Assembly: GCA_913776825.1 (NCBI GenBank)
Contig: CAJYPV010000014.1
Coordinates: 1 to 45,586 of the forward strand
From: Burkholderiaceae bacterium
GTDB taxonomy: Bacteria; Pseudomonadota; Gammaproteobacteria; Burkholderiales; Burkholderiaceae_C
Direction: 5' to 3'
DNA length: 45,586 bases
Under the pieces are notes generated by a model. The model saw only the letters and a list, made by a program, of their open reading frames with translations. It made no database searches and had not been told where the DNA came from. Within the stretch, counting starts at the first letter, position 1. Each line of letters begins with the position of its first letter. Of the stretch, positions 43,777 to 45,586 are shown in pieces. The position numbers were made by a program, and so were the translations under genes.

Positions 43777-45300
43777 GTGAACGCACCCGATGACCTCTCA
43801 TCGCTAAGCAATGAGCAGTTGCAGGAGGTCGTGCGCCAGATGCGCGCCGAGCTGCTGTTCAAGCAGGCGTGCATAGAAAAGCTCACGCACGAGAACGCCA
43901 TCATCAAGCGGCTGAAGTTCGCGGCGAAGTCCGAGCCCTTCACCGCCGAACAGCGCAGCCTGCTCGACGAAGCCTGCGACGAGGACCTGGCCGCGCTGGC
44001 GCGGGAGATTGAGAAGGCGCAGCCCAACAAGGCTGAGGGTGAGAAGCAGCAGCCCAAGCGCGCACCGCTGCCCGCGCATCTGCCGCGCCGCGAGGTTCGG
44101 CATGAGCCGGCCAGCACGACGTGCAAGTGCGGCTGCGCGATGAAGCGCATTGGCGAGGACGTCTCGGAGAAGCTCGACTATGTGCCCGGCGTCTTCACCG
44201 TGGAGCGCCACATCCGCGGCAAGTGGGTGTGTGCGCAGTGCGAGACGCTGGTGCAGAAGCCGGTGGCGCCGCAGATCATCGACAAGGGCATCCCGACGTC
44301 GCGGCTCCTCGCTCAGGTGCTGGTGGCCAAGTTCCTCGACCACCTGCCGCTGTATCGCCAGGAAGCGATCTTCGAACGCGCTGGCCTGGCCATCGCGCGC
44401 TCGACGCTGGCGCAGTGGGTGGGCGAGTGCGGCGTGCAGCTGCAGCCGCTCGTGGATGCGCTCACCGCAGAGCTGCTGAAGGCGCCGGTGCTGCATGCCG
44501 ACGAGACGCCGGTGCCGATGCTCAAGCCTGGCAAGGGCAAGACGCATCGAGCTTACATGTGGAGCTGGTGCACGACGCAGTTCCACGGGATCAAGGCAGT
44601 CGTCTTCGACTTCGCAGAGACGCGCGGCGGGCAGAACGCCCGGGACTTCCTGCGCCTGGGCACCGACGGTGGCTGGAAAGGCAGCCTGGTGGTTGACGAC
44701 TTCAGCGGCTACAAGGCCTGCTTCGACCTCGGCGTGACCGAGGTGGGTTGCATGGCCCATGCGCGCCGCAAGTTCCACGAGCTCTGGGTCAACCACCAGA
44801 GCAAGGTGGCCGAGCAGGCGCTGAAGTTCTTCCAGGCGCTCTACGACGCGGAGCGCGATGCTGCCGACCTCGACATCGACGCACGACGCGTGCTGCGGCA
44901 GGAGAAGGCCAAGCCGGTGGCAGATGCGCTCAAGCAGTGGCTCGACGAGCAGCGACAGAAGGTGCCGGACGGCTCAGCGACGGCCAAGGCCATCGACTAC
45001 AGCCGCCGACGATGGGAGGCGCTGGCGCGCTACCTCGACGACGGGCGGCTGCCTATCGACAACAACTGGGTCGAGAACCAGATCCGGCCCATTGCGCTCG
45101 GGCGCTCGAACTGGCTCTTTTCCGGGAGCTTGCGCGCGGGCAAGCGGGCGGCCACGGCAATGAGCCTGCTGCACTCGGCGCGCATCAACGGGCATGACCC
45201 GTATGCGTACCTGAGCGACGTGCTGGAGCGGTTGCCGTTGCAGCCGGCCAGCCGGATCGACGAGTTGCTGCCGCATCGCTGGCACACTGGTGGAAACTGA
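43777..45300 (+). CDS. tnpC: IS66 transposase TnpC
   Basis: A DDE transposase of 507 residues starting at GTG. An N-terminal leucine-rich coiled coil (LSNEQLQEVVRQMRAELLFKQ) is followed by a zinc-finger-like CKCGC ... CAQCE segment. The catalytic domain has the first Asp in LHADETPV, the second in VVDDFSGYK and the Glu in NWVENQIRPIALGRSNWLFSGS. The frame is intact, so the element may be active. Confidence 0.95.
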   Translation: MNAPDDLSSLSNEQLQEVVRQMRAELLFKQACIEKLTHENAIIKRLKFAAKSEPFTAEQRSLLDEACDEDLAALAREIEKAQPNKAEGEKQQPKRAPLPAHLPRREVRHEPASTTCKCGCAMKRIGEDVSEKLDYVPGVFTVERHIRGKWVCAQCETLVQKPVAPQIIDKGIPTSRLLAQVLVAKFLDHLPLYRQEAIFERAGLAIARSTLAQWVGECGVQLQPLVDALTAELLKAPVLHADETPVPMLKPGKGKTHRAYMWSWCTTQFHGIKAVVFDFAETRGGQNARDFLRLGTDGGWKGSLVVDDFSGYKACFDLGVTEVGCMAHARRKFHELWVNHQSKVAEQALKFFQALYDAERDAADLDIDARRVLRQEKAKPVADALKQWLDEQRQKVPDGSATAKAIDYSRRRWEALARYLDDGRLPIDNNWVENQIRPIALGRSNWLFSGSLRAGKRAATAMSLLHSARINGHDPYAYLSDVLERLPLQPASRIDELLPHRWHTGGN

Positions 45301-45311
45301 CCCACCAGAAC

Positions 45312-45569
45312 ATGGAAACTGTCGTCTACGGAGACCTGAAAACGCAAGGCCTTGAGGTTGTTGCCAGGGACTCGAAGCTTTACGCGCGCTATGACGCGGG
45401 AACACATCAAATCGCTTGGCGTGAAGACGAGCTCACCAAGGAAGAATTCCAGCGCCTGAAGCAAGGCGAGGCCGCAGAGCGGGCCGTAATCATCGCGCTA
45501 CAAGCACGCATCGCTGCGGCGGGAGCCGATCCATACCGCCAAAACTGGATGCCGCACGACCGAACCTGA
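45312..45569 (+). CDS. small IS66 passenger ORF of unknown function
   Basis: An 85-residue frame between tnpC and the right end: METVVYGDLKTQGLEVV then REDELTKEEFQRLKQGEAAERAVIIALQARIAAAGADP. It is charged and probably alpha-helical in its second half, with no signal peptide. It ends 3 bp before the terminal repeat. I know no function; it travels with the element and has no clear ribosome site. Confidence 0.5.
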   Translation: METVVYGDLKTQGLEVVARDSKLYARYDAGTHQIAWREDELTKEEFQRLKQGEAAERAVIIALQARIAAAGADPYRQNWMPHDRT

Positions 45570-45586
45570 CTTCGCCGGACGCTTAC

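Larger units (their letters stand above)
42978..45586 (+). mobile_element. complete IS66-family insertion sequence, 2609 bp
   Basis: Both ends carry the 15-bp terminal repeat GTAAGCGTCCGGCGA: left at 42978-42992, right as its reverse complement at 45572-45586, which is the last base of the window. Inside are the three IS66 genes tnpA, tnpB and tnpC in order, plus a small extra ORF. IS66 elements duplicate 8 bp of target. The 8 bases before the left end are AGCGATCG, so the same 8 should follow outside the window. Confidence 0.93.

Overview
The window looks like chromosomal DNA of a high-GC betaproteobacterium, most likely Burkholderiales close to the Roseateles/Mitsuaria/Rubrivivax group. This is inferred from the 5S rRNA type, the strong GC bias at third codon positions, a yfhM-pbpC type operon, an LpxO-like lipid A hydroxylase and several MCPs with a WETF-type tail. 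No species can be named from sequence alone.

Layout. 1-170: end of an rRNA operon (5S and terminator). 592-8921: overlapping operon of a thioester alpha-2-macroglobulin and penicillin-binding protein 1C, an envelope defence and repair pair. 9181-15906: an acetyltransferase, a small exported protein, an unusual soluble tandem-sensor/CheW fusion, a second acetyltransferase behind a possible uORF/attenuator leader, a SET-domain protein and a UPF0149 protein. 16052-20657: alaS and, divergently, a gabD-type dehydrogenase. 20845-24624: two large divergent proteins that I do not recognise, with a dyad between them. 24828-24902: tRNA-Gly(CCC). 25197-31385: MFS exporter, LpxO-like hydroxylase, LigB-type dioxygenase and an orphan FtsX-like ABC permease.

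31455-41772 is a signalling block. On the minus strand it reads CheZ-like protein, cheY, cheA, mcp, cheW, then a terminator and a separate mcp. A good sigma-28 (FliA) promoter lies in front of cheY, which ties the cluster to flagellar gene expression. Divergent from it is a receiver/histidine kinase hybrid overlapping a NarL-type regulator gene.

41805-42832 is a translationally coupled pair of unknown proteins, one faintly HEPN-like. The window ends in a complete IS66-family element (42978-45586) with perfect 15-bp terminal repeats; its right end is the last base of the window. The most interesting items are the uORF/attenuator leader before the 14-kb acetyltransferase, three start codons placed as in leaderless mRNAs, the cytoplasmic double-sensor/CheW fusion, the CheZ-like protein, the hairpin covering the IS66 tnpA start, and in-frame 9-bp repeats in several linkers.
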